Source of the DNA: an uncultured Clostridia bacterium
GTDB lineage: Bacteria > Bacillota > Clostridia > Oscillospirales > Oscillospiraceae
Assembly (NCBI GenBank): GCA_932222125.1
Contig: CAKNZJ010000081.1
Coordinates: 1 to 53,924 of the forward strand
Length of the DNA stretch: 53,924 bases
Direction of reading: 5' to 3'
In this document: piece by piece, positions 1-8,373 of the stretch
Numbering within the stretch: the stretch's first letter is position 1
Layout: every line of letters begins with the position of its first letter
The notes under the pieces: model-generated
What the model was told of the DNA's origin: nothing
What the model saw: only the letters and a program-made list of their open reading frames with translations
Databases searched by the model: none
Made by a program: the position numbers and the translations under genes

Positions 1-215
1 GAAGCAGGCTCGTCTGGTACTAACTCAATCACATCGGTAATCTCACAATTCAGCGTTTCGCAGATACGGGCTAATGTATCCATACTGATGTGCTTTCCCT
101 CTTTACTCATGTTGGCAATCATATTTGTTGTCATACCAGCGGCAAGCCTTAAATCCTCTTTTCTCATATTACGCTCTAACAGTGTGTGCCAGAGTGGTTT
201 ATAGCTGATGTGCAT
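1..215 (-). CDS. XRE-family HTH regulator (cut by window edge)
   Basis: Small DNA-binding regulator of the Cro/CI type. Reading from the ATG at 215 the frame is open to the window edge, about 71 codons. It shows a compact helix-turn-helix: LRLAAGMTTNMIANM as the first helix pair, then STDTLARIC-like residues (ISMDTLARICETLNCEITDVIE), typical of the 70-80 aa regulators carried by Firmicutes conjugative elements. A GGCAGGAAAA ribosome site precedes the ATG and a sigma-A promoter lies at 279-307. Homologues of this size usually end just after the DVIELVP segment, so nearly the whole gene is probably present. The target is unknown; it probably controls the element. Confidence 0.8.
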   Translation of the reverse strand, partial: MHISYKPLWHTLLERNMRKEDLRLAAGMTTNMIANMSKEGKHISMDTLARICETLNCEITDVIELVPDEPA

Positions 216-244
216 ATTGTTTTCCTGCCTTTCTACCCATACCA

Positions 245-307
245 CCGGGGCGGCTGCCCCGGCAGGAACTTTTCTCTTATTATAACACCAATCTTGTGTA
301 ATCACAA
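245..307 (-). promoter_or_regulatory. Promoter and 5' UTR hairpin of the XRE gene
   Basis: On the minus strand TTGTGA (307-302) and TATAAT (284-279) are separated by 17 bp. Between this promoter and the ribosome site is a 7-bp GC-only hairpin (arms 245-251 and 256-262, 4-nt loop), which may protect or fold the leader. The hairpin is not followed by a T run, so it is not a simple terminator on this strand. Confidence 0.6.
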
Positions 308-370
308 TTTATTCTTGTATCTTGCCGCTGATACCGTCTGGATTGTGCTTTTCCTTTCTTTTTGTTCCCT

Positions 371-529
371 TTAATTAGCCATGAACTGCTTGACACCCTG
401 GCTTTTGGCCGCAGGGTTGTCCTGGCCGTAACCTTCCAGAAGGTTGATGCCGCCCCACACGCACAGGCCGCCGCCCAGGGCGATCACGAGAGTCTGCAAT
501 ACGTCAATAGCACTGTTGAAGAAATCCAT
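371..529 (-). pseudogene. Maff2-type mobile-element membrane peptide, truncated
   Basis: The 52-aa frame (MDFFNSAIDVLQTLVIALGG start, then WGGINLLEGYGQDNPAAKSQG) matches the N-terminal two thirds of the Maff2 family, small membrane proteins encoded right after the VirD4 coupling protein in Firmicutes conjugative elements. Family members are about 70 aa and continue after KQ(L/F)MA into a second glycine-rich hydrophobic helix; here a stop follows at once (FMAN-stop). The lost second helix and the absence of the usual downstream TrbL/PrgI/VirB4 genes mark this as a deletion junction in a decayed element. It follows the coupling-protein gene with almost no gap. Confidence 0.7.
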
Positions 530-532
530 AAA

Positions 533-2401
533 TCATTTTTCCTTTCGTTTTGTAGAATTGTTGTTGTCGGGTTCCAGATCAGATGCGTTCAATTCGTACA
601 TATCGAAAGGCTCGTCCGGCTTCACAATGGCCGGTCTGCGTTTCATGTACCGTTCTACGTCAAAGACGTTCTTCTTGTCGGCGTCGGACAGGTATTGGTA
701 TCGGGGATGCTTCGTGATATCAAACTTGTCGCTGAAAAACGGGCGCACGCCCCGAAGCTGCAAAATACACTTGCCGCCGTCCATGACTGCAATTTCGTCC
801 TGGGTCATCAACTCCTTTCCTAATTTCTGATAACTGAGGCTGTGGGAGGTCTGCGCGCCCCGATTTTCGGACTGGCTCAGGCTGTCGATGGTCTCCTTGC
901 CCAGCAACTCCGAAATCTCTTTCAGCGTGGACTTCTCCTTGCCTCCCAAAAACAAGGTGACGTCGCAGTTGCCGACAATGGTATCTGCCGCGTCCTTGTA
1001 GATGGTCTTTAACTGGCTTTGCGACTGCAAAATAATAGAAGCCGATATCTCACGGCTTCGGATGGTGGCGATCAGCTTGTCAAAGTTTGGTATCTGGCCG
1101 ATATTGGCAAATTCGTCCAGAAGGCACCGCACATGAACAGGCAGCCGCCCGTTATAGAGATCGTCCGCCTTGTCGCAGAGTAGGTTGAAAAGCTGGCTTT
1201 GCAGCATGGCGATGACGAAATTGAAGGTGGTATCGGTATCGCTCATAATGAGGAACAGCGCCGTTTTCCGGTCGCCCATCGTGTCCAGCTCCAATTCGTC
1301 CTCCGTCATAATGTCCCGCAGCTCCTTGATATCGAAGGGCGCGAGGCGGGCGCCGCAGCTCACCAAAATGCTCTTGAGTGTTTTGCCTGCCGCCATTTTG
1401 AATTTGACATATTGCTTGACGGCGAAGTGTTCCGGCTGCTTTTTCGCCAGATCGTCAAAGAGAATATCTACGGGGCTTTTATAGGTCTCGTCGTCCTCTC
1501 TGGCTTCGCAGGCGTTCAGCAGGTCCAGAAGCGTAATAAAGTTTCGTTCCTCCGGCTCCGCCTCATACCAGATGTAGCCGATCAGAGCGCAGTATAAAAG
1601 CCGCTCGGCTTTGACCCAAAAATCTTCGGAGGATTTTTCGCCGTCGCCCTTCGTGTTGGCAATGATGACATTGACCAGCTTCAGGATATCCTTCTCGGAG
1701 CGCACATAGGCCAGCGGGTTATACTTCATGCTCTTGGAAAAATTGATGGTGTTCAGGACCTTGATCCGGTAGGGCTCATAGATGATCCTGCCGCGCCGGT
1801 CCCGCACCGGCTTTCCGTTTTCGTCCAGCTTCGGCGCGCCGTGCAGGAGCATTTTTCCTGTTTCCGTCAAAAGCTGCCCCTTTGGATCGGTGATGACGTA
1901 GGAGCTGTGCATCTGCATAATCGACGGTTTGACAAAGAACCGCGTCTTGCCGCTGCCGGAGCCACCGATGACGAGAATATTTTTGTTTCTCGCATACTTT
2001 GGCTGCTTCGGCCGGCTGGTCATTGTGAGGCTTTCTGTCCGGGTCAGGGGGATGTTCCAATCGGGAACGGGGTCTATGTAGGGCGCGATATCCGCCGCCG
2101 TGCCCCAGCGGGCAGAGCCGTATTCGATGCCCTTGCGGTACTTCTTCGCGTTCTTGCCCTTGACATACACCGCCAGCCGGACGAGAACCGCACCGAGGAT
2201 GCCGACGCAGATATCCAGCACATGAAGGCTGGGCGCAGAGCTGGCGAAGGCCGTCTGAAAGCCCTGTCCGATATGCAGCAACTTTTCCGAGACGTCAGGC
2301 CCCGGCGCCAGCCGCACCGCCTGGCAGAGCTTATCAAAGAGATACACGAAGAACAGATACGGCAGATTCGACAGAAGATATTTTTGGAGTTTATCCTTCA
2401 T
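533..2401 (-). CDS. VirD4-like conjugal coupling protein (T4CP)
   Basis: Type IV secretion coupling ATPase that brings relaxase-bound DNA to the mating channel. The 622-aa protein has two N-terminal hydrophobic stretches (about residues 10-25 and 60-80), a Walker A box GGSGSGKT at 146-153, and a Walker B-like LLDEFANIGQIPNF further on, as in the VirD4/TraG family of Firmicutes integrative elements. Length is normal for the family. The start ATG overlaps the stop of the PcfB-like gene upstream (ATGA), so the two are translationally coupled. The channel genes that normally follow (TrbL, PrgI, VirB4) are not present, so conjugation by this copy is unlikely unless other genes help in trans. Confidence 0.92.
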   Translation of the reverse strand: MKDKLQKYLLSNLPYLFFVYLFDKLCQAVRLAPGPDVSEKLLHIGQGFQTAFASSAPSLHVLDICVGILGAVLVRLAVYVKGKNAKKYRKGIEYGSARWGTAADIAPYIDPVPDWNIPLTRTESLTMTSRPKQPKYARNKNILVIGGSGSGKTRFFVKPSIMQMHSSYVITDPKGQLLTETGKMLLHGAPKLDENGKPVRDRRGRIIYEPYRIKVLNTINFSKSMKYNPLAYVRSEKDILKLVNVIIANTKGDGEKSSEDFWVKAERLLYCALIGYIWYEAEPEERNFITLLDLLNACEAREDDETYKSPVDILFDDLAKKQPEHFAVKQYVKFKMAAGKTLKSILVSCGARLAPFDIKELRDIMTEDELELDTMGDRKTALFLIMSDTDTTFNFVIAMLQSQLFNLLCDKADDLYNGRLPVHVRCLLDEFANIGQIPNFDKLIATIRSREISASIILQSQSQLKTIYKDAADTIVGNCDVTLFLGGKEKSTLKEISELLGKETIDSLSQSENRGAQTSHSLSYQKLGKELMTQDEIAVMDGGKCILQLRGVRPFFSDKFDITKHPRYQYLSDADKKNVFDVERYMKRRPAIVKPDEPFDMYELNASDLEPDNNNSTKRKEK

Positions 2402-2898
2402 CGCTCCACACTCCGTTCTCTGGTCTTGACCTTCTCACCGCGCTCCTGCCCCTTGTGCTGCGTTTTGGACTGCTCCTGCGCCTTTTCCAGCTTGCGGCGG
2501 ATGGAAGGGGCTTTCTCGCGGCTCAGGTTTTTAGCGGAAAACTCCCGGAAGGCCGCCGTAATCACGTCGGCGTCTCGCCCCTTGAAGAACACCAGGTATC
2601 GGGGGAGCTCCCCGGAGGTGTCCTTCTTCAAAGCAAAATCCAGGCCGTACTTCTTCGCCGTGGAAGAAAAGGCCCGGATATTCTGATCCGTGATCTCGAT
2701 GTTGGAGACGCCGGTGTTGTGCTTCATAAGCTGCCGGAGCGTCTGCTTGCCGTGCCGGAGTGGGGGATTTTTCTTGTGCTTCTCCATATCCGCCAGCACC
2801 TTCTTCATGGCCTGCTGCAAGAGCTGGGCGGTCATTTTGCTGGCCTCCACACAAAGCGCAAGGGTTTTCTGCGTGATTTCTTCCTGCAAGGCGTTCAC
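2398..2898 (-). CDS. PcfB-like conjugation protein (DUF3801)
   Basis: PcfB-type proteins accompany the coupling protein in Gram-positive conjugative elements and probably help dock the relaxosome. This 166-aa protein has an alpha-helical start (QEEITQKTLALCVEASKMTA), the conserved TLRQLMKHNTGVSNIEI motif and a central KKYGLDFALKKD segment, and a charged Lys/Arg/Gln tail. The longest start is a GTG at 2898 that overlaps the upstream stop (GTGA). A TTG at 2889, eight bases after GGAGGT, gives a protein starting MQEEITQKT as in homologues and may be the true start. It overlaps the coupling protein gene by 4 nt. Confidence 0.85.
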   Translation of the reverse strand: MNALQEEITQKTLALCVEASKMTAQLLQQAMKKVLADMEKHKKNPPLRHGKQTLRQLMKHNTGVSNIEITDQNIRAFSSTAKKYGLDFALKKDTSGELPRYLVFFKGRDADVITAAFREFSAKNLSREKAPSIRRKLEKAQEQSKTQHKGQERGEKVKTRERSVER

Positions 2899-3773
2899 CT
2901 CCGATCTCCGCTGCCGTACAGGTCATGGCTGACAAGGGACATGTAATAGCTGTCCATTGTGACCGGGGCGTTATACAGCGCTGCCAGCAGATATTTCTTG
3001 ATGTTGCGGATATAGGTGGTGTTCTCCCGCATCCGGTCAAGAACATACTCGATGTGTGAGGCGTTCAGCTTCAGGAACCGTGACCGGACGACCTCAGCCG
3101 GGTAGTCGTCCCCGGCCACACGGATCATCTCTCGGTTGGAGCAGACGGTATCCACCATGAGCTCCACCAGCTCGTCCAGCCGGTCTTTGTCGAGCTGCAC
3201 ATTCTGCGAAAGAACGTCATACTCGATGTTCTCCAAAATCAATGCCCGATAGCTTTCCCGCTTTCGCATCCCGTCCTGTCCAATCCGCTCCCTGGGGGCT
3301 GGGGAACTTGATAGGATAGGACTTGATTCTTGCGTAATTGATAGATCAGTCTTTGATGGATAGTTACTTGATTCTTCTTTATTTAATTGGACGGGGTTCT
3401 CCTGAATTGGAGCGTCCAACATTGGATTTGCCTGTACGGGATTTTCCCGTATAGGTTTTTCCTGTGTAGGTGATGGCGCTTTAGGCTGTTCCAAAATGGT
3501 GTACTCGATTGAGCCAAGCTGCCCGTTTGCACCACGGACACGCGCACGGATCAGATAGCCATGCGCCTCCAGCTCCCGGATACCGCCGCTGATGCTGTCA
3601 ATGCCATCCTTGCAGATATGGGCAAGACCCTTCATGGTGTAGTCCCAATTCTCCGGCAGGGACAGCATGAGGGATAGAAGTCCCTTCGCTTTCAGAGACA
3701 GCGACATATCCCGCAGGTGATAGTTGGACATGACCGTGTAATCCCTGGTCTTTTCGATACGGAATACAGCCAT
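2895..3773 (-). CDS. DUF6017-type HTH protein of conjugative elements
   Basis: A 292-aa protein starting MAVFRIEKTRDYTVMSNYHL, typical of a replication-initiator-like winged-helix family found near the start of transfer modules in Firmicutes elements. Residues about 15-95 form the helix-turn-helix region (LSLKAKGLLSLMLSLPENWDYT, then GIRELEAHGYLIRARVR). A Ser/Thr/Pro/Gln-rich linker (about 105-165) is A+T-rich at the DNA level, and a helical C-terminal domain (ALILENIEYDVL onward, ending with the IRNIKKYLLAALYNAP segment) corresponds to DUF6017. I chose the ATG at 3773 over the longer frame because AGGAAGGAGG lies 7 bases upstream. Exact function is not established. Confidence 0.8.
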   Translation of the reverse strand: MAVFRIEKTRDYTVMSNYHLRDMSLSLKAKGLLSLMLSLPENWDYTMKGLAHICKDGIDSISGGIRELEAHGYLIRARVRGANGQLGSIEYTILEQPKAPSPTQEKPIRENPVQANPMLDAPIQENPVQLNKEESSNYPSKTDLSITQESSPILSSSPAPRERIGQDGMRKRESYRALILENIEYDVLSQNVQLDKDRLDELVELMVDTVCSNREMIRVAGDDYPAEVVRSRFLKLNASHIEYVLDRMRENTTYIRNIKKYLLAALYNAPVTMDSYYMSLVSHDLYGSGDRR

Positions 3774-3954
3774 CTTCGCACCTCCTTCCTGTGAAAATGA
3801 AAAGTGTTGATTTTGGGCGGTTTGTCCGTCTGCACGCTTCCGCTGCCTCCCACATGGGAAAACACCCGCGCCCTGTTCAGAACGCAAGCCACAGCGAAAG
3901 AAACCACAGATTTTCCACCCTAATCACGACACTTGAATTTGGGTATAGAAAAAA

Positions 3955-3979
3955 GGCGGCTGTCTGAAAAACAGTCGCC
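3955..3979 (-). terminator. Rho-independent terminator, minus strand
   Basis: A 9-bp stem (3955-3963 with 3971-3979, one G-U pair) with a 7-nt loop. On the minus strand it is followed by TTTTTTC, so it would stop transcription entering the transfer genes from upstream. Confidence 0.6.
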
Positions 3980-4082
3980 CAAAAAGGGGATATATACAAG
4001 TTATTTGCTACTCGTCCGCCTTGAAAACCGTTGATATTACTGGCTTTTTCAAAAAGTTCTGTATCACCACTCGCACCAAATG

Positions 4083-4128
4083 AAGCGGAGTCGCTTTTCG
4101 AACTTTTTATCGAAAAACGGCTCCGCTT
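4083..4128. repeat. Long imperfect inverted repeat (19-bp arms)
   Basis: Arms 4083-4101 and 4110-4128 pair over 19 positions with two G-U pairs around an 8-nt loop. No T run follows on either strand. It may be a scar of a small mobile repeat or a transcript-end hairpin. Confidence 0.5.
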
Positions 4129-4395
4129 TACTCTGTAGCCATTACAATGACTGGATTTTTTGAAAAGATAATCTGCAGTATATTTCTGAAAATGGGAAAG
4201 AGCTGCAAAAAATACTTATTAGGTTTCGCCGCTTTCATTGGAACAGACGGCTGTGTATGAGCATGAAAAAAGCACCGGTTATCACACCAACGCTTTATCG
4301 GATAGGTCCAATTAGTGAAATATGTTTGCCCGTTGTCGAAAAACCTTGATTTCACGCGGGTTTACGGCACTGTCATTATGAATACTCGTACCATT

Positions 4396-4443
4396 AAAAT
4401 AATCCGAACCCATTTCTAATCAGAGCTGGATTCGGATTATTTT
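4396..4443. terminator. Bidirectional terminator-like hairpin
   Basis: A perfect 13-bp inverted repeat (4396-4408 and 4431-4443; arms AAAATAATCCGAA and its complement) with A/T at the stem base on both sides. It sits downstream of the serine hydrolase remnant and is a plausible end of that old transcript. Confidence 0.5.
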
Positions 4444-4559
4444 ACTTTATTTTAATAAAAATCTATCCTATCGCTACTGCTAGTTCTCCGGGATCGGGAG
4501 CAAGCAAAGGCGGAGATTGATGCTTCCAAAATGTGCGAGCACAGCATTGCCTATATTGC

Positions 4560-5230
4560 AGCCGTTACCAGTCCATAGTGATGGATTGTTTTACTTACTT
4601 CGTTTTTCATTACAACAATGCCTGTTCTACCTTGTGTATCCAGCACCAGATTAACGGAAAAACCCGTTGCATTTCCTGCACGACCGATAAGGATTACGCC
4701 GTATCTTCGTAAAAACTAGCAGTGGCATATCCGAGAGGGGTAGCTGTTCCTAACGGTGAGCGCGGGGGACAGCATTTCAGCAAGGGTATCTGGCTGCGTG
4801 AACAGTGGGCATTCCACGCCGTCCAAAAAGGCTTTTCAAACCGTACAAGGTCACTCATCGTTCCCGTAGTCGAGCCTACCGGATAGAGCAGAATATACCA
4901 TCCGCACTCTCGGTAATCTTCATAGCCACCCTGCACATTATAATAGGCATTTGTTTTTTCTCTCTGGCCCTCTACCCATGTATCATCAGTGCAATCTGGT
5001 CTAATGTTGGTATGCTTCATGCCAAGCAATTCAAAATATTTTCATGCACATAGTCTGCATACTCTATCCCACTGACACATTCGACAACATACGCTGCTAG
5101 GGCAACACCCCAGTTTGAATACGCTACGACAGTCCCAAGCTCTTTGTAAGACAGATTGGAAAGAAAAGCGTCTGGCAGATCATTTCAGACATCTGCGGTC
5201 AGATCAACCTTTGAAAGCGGTTTTCCGCAA
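4560..5230 (-). pseudogene. Beta-lactamase-fold serine hydrolase, degenerate
   Basis: Pieced across frames, the minus strand reads like a class C beta-lactamase/penicillin-binding-protein-related hydrolase. From 5' to 3' I see KPLSKVDLTADV, an in-frame stop, NDLPDAFLSNLSYKELGTVV, then the family Y-S-N motif (AYSNWGVALAAYVVE), a frameshift near 5040, LLGMKHTNIRPD, a GWYILLYPVGSTTGTMSDL segment, another frameshift near 4690, and GRAGNATGFSVNLVLD corresponding to the H/R-x-G-x-T-x-G-F motif. The Ser-x-x-Lys region at the N-terminus is missing. At least two frameshifts and a stop make it non-functional. Similar genes often accompany ABC exporters in resistance-type islands. Confidence 0.8.
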
Positions 5231-5296
5231 GTCCGGTGCCGCTTATTTTCTCCTTATCAAGTACATAATTTTTGTTGAAACCTCTGTTACTGTCAG

Positions 5297-6049
5297 CTAC
5301 CATCCCAACTCCATGAGCCACCTCGCCACCTTTTCCTCCCGTTGCTTCTCCGTTCCGGTCACTGATTTGCCCAGCGTCAGTTCCGCGGAAATCTGGCCGT
5401 CCAGCAAATAGATTATTCGATCACAACTGCTGGCGATCCTGCTGTCGTGGGTCACCATCAACATCGTGGTTCCCTCCTGATTCAGCTTGACCAGCTCCTC
5501 CATGACCTCCGCTGCCACGCTTTTGTTCAGCGCCCCGGTCGGCTCGTCCGCAAACAGGATTTCTGGCTCGTTCATCATACTCCGGCAGATACACGCCCGT
5601 TGGAGTTGCCCCCCAGACACCTGTGTAATCGTTCGCTTCTCCAACCCGGTAATTCCCAGCTTCTCCATGAGCCTCTGCGCCCGCAGGCTCAAGTCTTCTT
5701 TCGGCTTCCGACCCTTACCCCTGCTGGCCTGCGCTGCCGGAAGCAAAATATTGTCCAACAGATTTAAGTTTGCCATCATGTTCATCTGCTGAAACACAAA
5801 GCCCATGCGGTGTAGCCGCAGCCTTGCTTTTTCGTCCTCAGACAGCTTTGTGATTTCCACATCCCCAAGCCACACCTGTCCGCTGGTGGGCTGATCCATC
5901 CCGGCCACGTTATAGAGCAGTGTCGATTTCCCGGAGCCAGATGGCCCCATGACCGCCAGCATTTCCCTCGGCTCCATATCAAACGAGATTTGATGCAGGA
6001 TTTGTCCTTTCGTCAGATTCTCTACCCGCAGTAACTTTTTCATCGTCAT
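5297..6049 (-). CDS. ABC transporter ATP-binding protein (MacB/LolD type)
   Basis: ATPase subunit of an FtsX-type exporter. The protein (about 250 aa) has Walker A GPSGSGKS, Q-loop VFQQ, signature VSGGQLQR, Walker B ILFADEPTGAL and the switch histidine in MVTHD, as in the MacB/LolD/BceA group that powers mechanotransmission rather than bulk transport. I chose the ATG at 6049, which shares its A with the TAA stop of the permease gene (TAATG), 5 bases after GGGAGG; an ATG six bases further in is equally possible. It is co-transcribed with the permease. Likely exports or removes a peptide or antibiotic; the substrate cannot be read from sequence. Confidence 0.9.
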   Translation of the reverse strand: MTMKKLLRVENLTKGQILHQISFDMEPREMLAVMGPSGSGKSTLLYNVAGMDQPTSGQVWLGDVEITKLSEDEKARLRLHRMGFVFQQMNMMANLNLLDNILLPAAQASRGKGRKPKEDLSLRAQRLMEKLGITGLEKRTITQVSGGQLQRACICRSMMNEPEILFADEPTGALNKSVAAEVMEELVKLNQEGTTMLMVTHDSRIASSCDRIIYLLDGQISAELTLGKSVTGTEKQREEKVARWLMELGW

Positions 6050-8283
6050 TAGTCCCTCCCTGTGCAGCACTCATAGGCTTTGATTCGCTGGACTTCCGCC
6101 GTTCCAATCCAAACCGCGAACATGGTTGTTCCCAGGATGATGACCGGGATTCCCACCAGCAGGTGATCCCAGCGGATAATAAAGCGGAAACTGTCAGCGC
6201 CAAAGGATTTCAGCGCAATTCCGCAAAGGTTCTCTCCCAACAAAGTGCCAAAGGCCAGCCCGGATATGACACCTTTCGCAGCAGAGTAAAAACCTTTGAG
6301 ACAATAGGCGCGGCCAATATCTCCGCTGGTAAATCCCAGCGCCTTTTGCAGTGAGATCGCGTCACGGTTCCGCTCCACGATTAGCCGAAGGAACAGCGCA
6401 ATCACAACAAAGGCCACAAGTACGGCGATCAGCATAGCCCCCTGTGAAGCCAGACGGAGTTGGGCCAGCGTTGGCCCATAGGTATCCCGCACATAGCCCT
6501 CAATATCCGTCACATCGGCTCTCGTCTGACCGTAGGCTTCGATCCACCGGGCGCTGGCCTCCGAGTCTTTGAGAGAAACATATAGAACGCTCCAGATCAC
6601 AGGGGCGTTGTTCACCCTACTGCCAATCTTCGCTGTTTTTCCGCCGTTTGTAATGTCAGAATAAATCCCGCAGACGGTATAGTGTATTTCCTCACCGTCT
6701 ATCCGTAGCGGTAGAGTATCGCCAACGGACAGTTCCAATTCCTTTGCGTTCAGAGAGGACAGCGCAATTTCATTCTCCATGACCGGCGGCGTTCCCTCCG
6801 AATATCGCACAGGGAATATTGTATGGTCACCCATTTCCACGGTCAGATTGCAGGTCGTGCCATCTGATAAAACAGCCGGGAGAAATTGGGTATGCAGTAC
6901 AGCATATCGCTCTACCTGCTCGTCCCGCTCCAGGGCAGCGGCAAGCTGGGCCGTTTCCAAACCGATGTCCACCCCCTGGCGGATATCCATGCGGATGTCC
7001 GCGTTACCAATGCCCATATAGGTGACAAACGTGGGAGAGGACAGGGTGGAGGACAGATTTTGCGGCAGCAGCATCAAAAAGGCGCAGGCGGCGGATACAA
7101 AGCCGATCAGCAGATATTGCCGCCAGTTCTGCTTCTGCTCCTGAACCGGGAATAGTGCAGCCAGGACGGACAGCTTATCTGTCTTTTTTAGGTTTCGCCA
7201 TACGGAGAATAGGCTCACAGCCTCCGCCACGGCAACAGCGCAAAGGGCAAATATCGCCGCCTGTGCGCCGTGATTGGAAGCGCCGTACAGTTCCCGTATC
7301 TGCCGCTCCAACGGCCCTTGCAGAACAACGGAAGCCCCAAGGCCTAGTAGACCGCCGCAGACCGAAAACAGGATATACTTTGAGAAGTAGAGCCGCCTGA
7401 TCTCGCCCCTTCCGATGCCCAGAGCTTTCAGCATCCCTACCTCCCGTTTATCCCGCTCCATACGGATGGACAGAATAAAACGGATGCAGAGCAGAGCGAC
7501 CAGCAATACCACGATAGACGCCAAGAAAATCACTAAAATTGTCGTTCCATCAGACAGCGCGTTCATCATACGGATCAATGGCTTTGTAATGGCGGGGCCG
7601 TTTGCCGGAAGCCCCTGCTGCGTGTAAGCGGTGCTGACGGCGCTGGTATCCGCGCCGTCCTTCAGGAGAAATTCAACGAGATATTCTTCATCGCCCCAGG
7701 GTTTCAGCCGTTCATAGTCCCACTCGCTCAAAAGGAACCGCTTGGAGGAAGCCATCATGGAGTTCATCTGCGCGTCCCGCAGAAATCCGGCAATAGTAAG
7801 TTCTACGCTGCCGATTCCCATGGTGTCCCCGATATTCAGTTCATAGCGTGTGCGGTAGCAGACGGGAACGTAAACCTGTCCGGGCAGTACCTTCGGACAG
7901 TTATTGTTCATGTCCAGAAGATAGTCAAACCTTTCACTCTGCCTACACAGGCCGTTGTCCTGGGTGCTGTCCAGCAGACTGTGACCGCCCAGCGTGACCT
8001 CACTGTTATCCAGGTTCAGAAAGGGGCATATCTGCCATTGGTCGATTTCTTGATGCTCCCTGGCAAACCGGCCAATCTGTGATTCATCCAATTCGCCGGT
8101 GTGCATTTGTACGAGATCGGGGGCCCGCGCCTGCTCCATCAGTCCGTTGACCGAACCCAGCAGGCTGGAAAACAGCAGTGCCGTCAAAGCAAACATCATA
8201 GCGGAAACGGCCATAAAGAAAACCGTGACGGCAGACAAAAGCTTGTTTTGCCGCACATCGTTCCAAATCAAATTTTTCAGCAT
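6049..8283 (-). CDS. FtsX-like ABC transporter permease
   Basis: A 744-aa permease with the duplicated FtsX architecture: an N-terminal transmembrane helix (LLSAVTVFFMAVSAMMFALT), a large extracytoplasmic domain (about 45-240), three helices around 250-370 including the MERDKREVGMLKALGIGRGEIRRL coupling helix, a second extracytoplasmic domain (about 415-600), and three C-terminal helices with the second coupling segment (NRDAISLQKALGFTSGDIGRAY). It starts 7 bases after GGAGG. It pairs with the ATPase that overlaps its stop. By analogy with Firmicutes MacB/Bce systems the role is defence against antimicrobial peptides or lipoprotein/peptide export; this is inference. Confidence 0.88.
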   Translation of the reverse strand: MLKNLIWNDVRQNKLLSAVTVFFMAVSAMMFALTALLFSSLLGSVNGLMEQARAPDLVQMHTGELDESQIGRFAREHQEIDQWQICPFLNLDNSEVTLGGHSLLDSTQDNGLCRQSERFDYLLDMNNNCPKVLPGQVYVPVCYRTRYELNIGDTMGIGSVELTIAGFLRDAQMNSMMASSKRFLLSEWDYERLKPWGDEEYLVEFLLKDGADTSAVSTAYTQQGLPANGPAITKPLIRMMNALSDGTTILVIFLASIVVLLVALLCIRFILSIRMERDKREVGMLKALGIGRGEIRRLYFSKYILFSVCGGLLGLGASVVLQGPLERQIRELYGASNHGAQAAIFALCAVAVAEAVSLFSVWRNLKKTDKLSVLAALFPVQEQKQNWRQYLLIGFVSAACAFLMLLPQNLSSTLSSPTFVTYMGIGNADIRMDIRQGVDIGLETAQLAAALERDEQVERYAVLHTQFLPAVLSDGTTCNLTVEMGDHTIFPVRYSEGTPPVMENEIALSSLNAKELELSVGDTLPLRIDGEEIHYTVCGIYSDITNGGKTAKIGSRVNNAPVIWSVLYVSLKDSEASARWIEAYGQTRADVTDIEGYVRDTYGPTLAQLRLASQGAMLIAVLVAFVVIALFLRLIVERNRDAISLQKALGFTSGDIGRAYCLKGFYSAAKGVISGLAFGTLLGENLCGIALKSFGADSFRFIIRWDHLLVGIPVIILGTTMFAVWIGTAEVQRIKAYECCTGRD

Positions 8284-8373
8284 GATGGTTCCTCCAAAAC
8301 TGGACGCTTTTCATTGAGCTTGGCACCATTCCCATCAGGAACGGCGCGATGCCTTTTACCTTGACAGAAAGCC

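Larger units (their letters stand above)
3774..4559. other. Non-coding stretch with hairpins
   Basis: I see no convincing gene here. A minus-strand frame at 4128-4355 (75 aa) resembles nothing I know and has no ribosome site. The stretch holds three strong inverted repeats, listed separately (3955-3979, 4083-4128, 4396-4443), and looks like decayed intergenic or element DNA. Because it lies upstream of the first transfer gene it could once have held an origin of transfer, but no nic-site motif is recognisable. Confidence 0.5.

Noticed and set aside
4128..4355. 75-aa minus-strand frame as a gene
   Set aside because: No ribosome site, no recognisable domain, residue composition like random translation, and it lies between hairpins.
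4483..4578. Plus-strand frame with REQAKAEIDASKMCEHSIAY
   Set aside because: Protein-like in appearance but has no start codon, is under 35 codons and overlaps the end of the serine hydrolase remnant; I could not place it.
4560..5230. Active beta-lactam resistance gene
   Set aside because: Frameshifts, an in-frame stop and absence of the Ser-x-x-Lys segment rule out a working enzyme.
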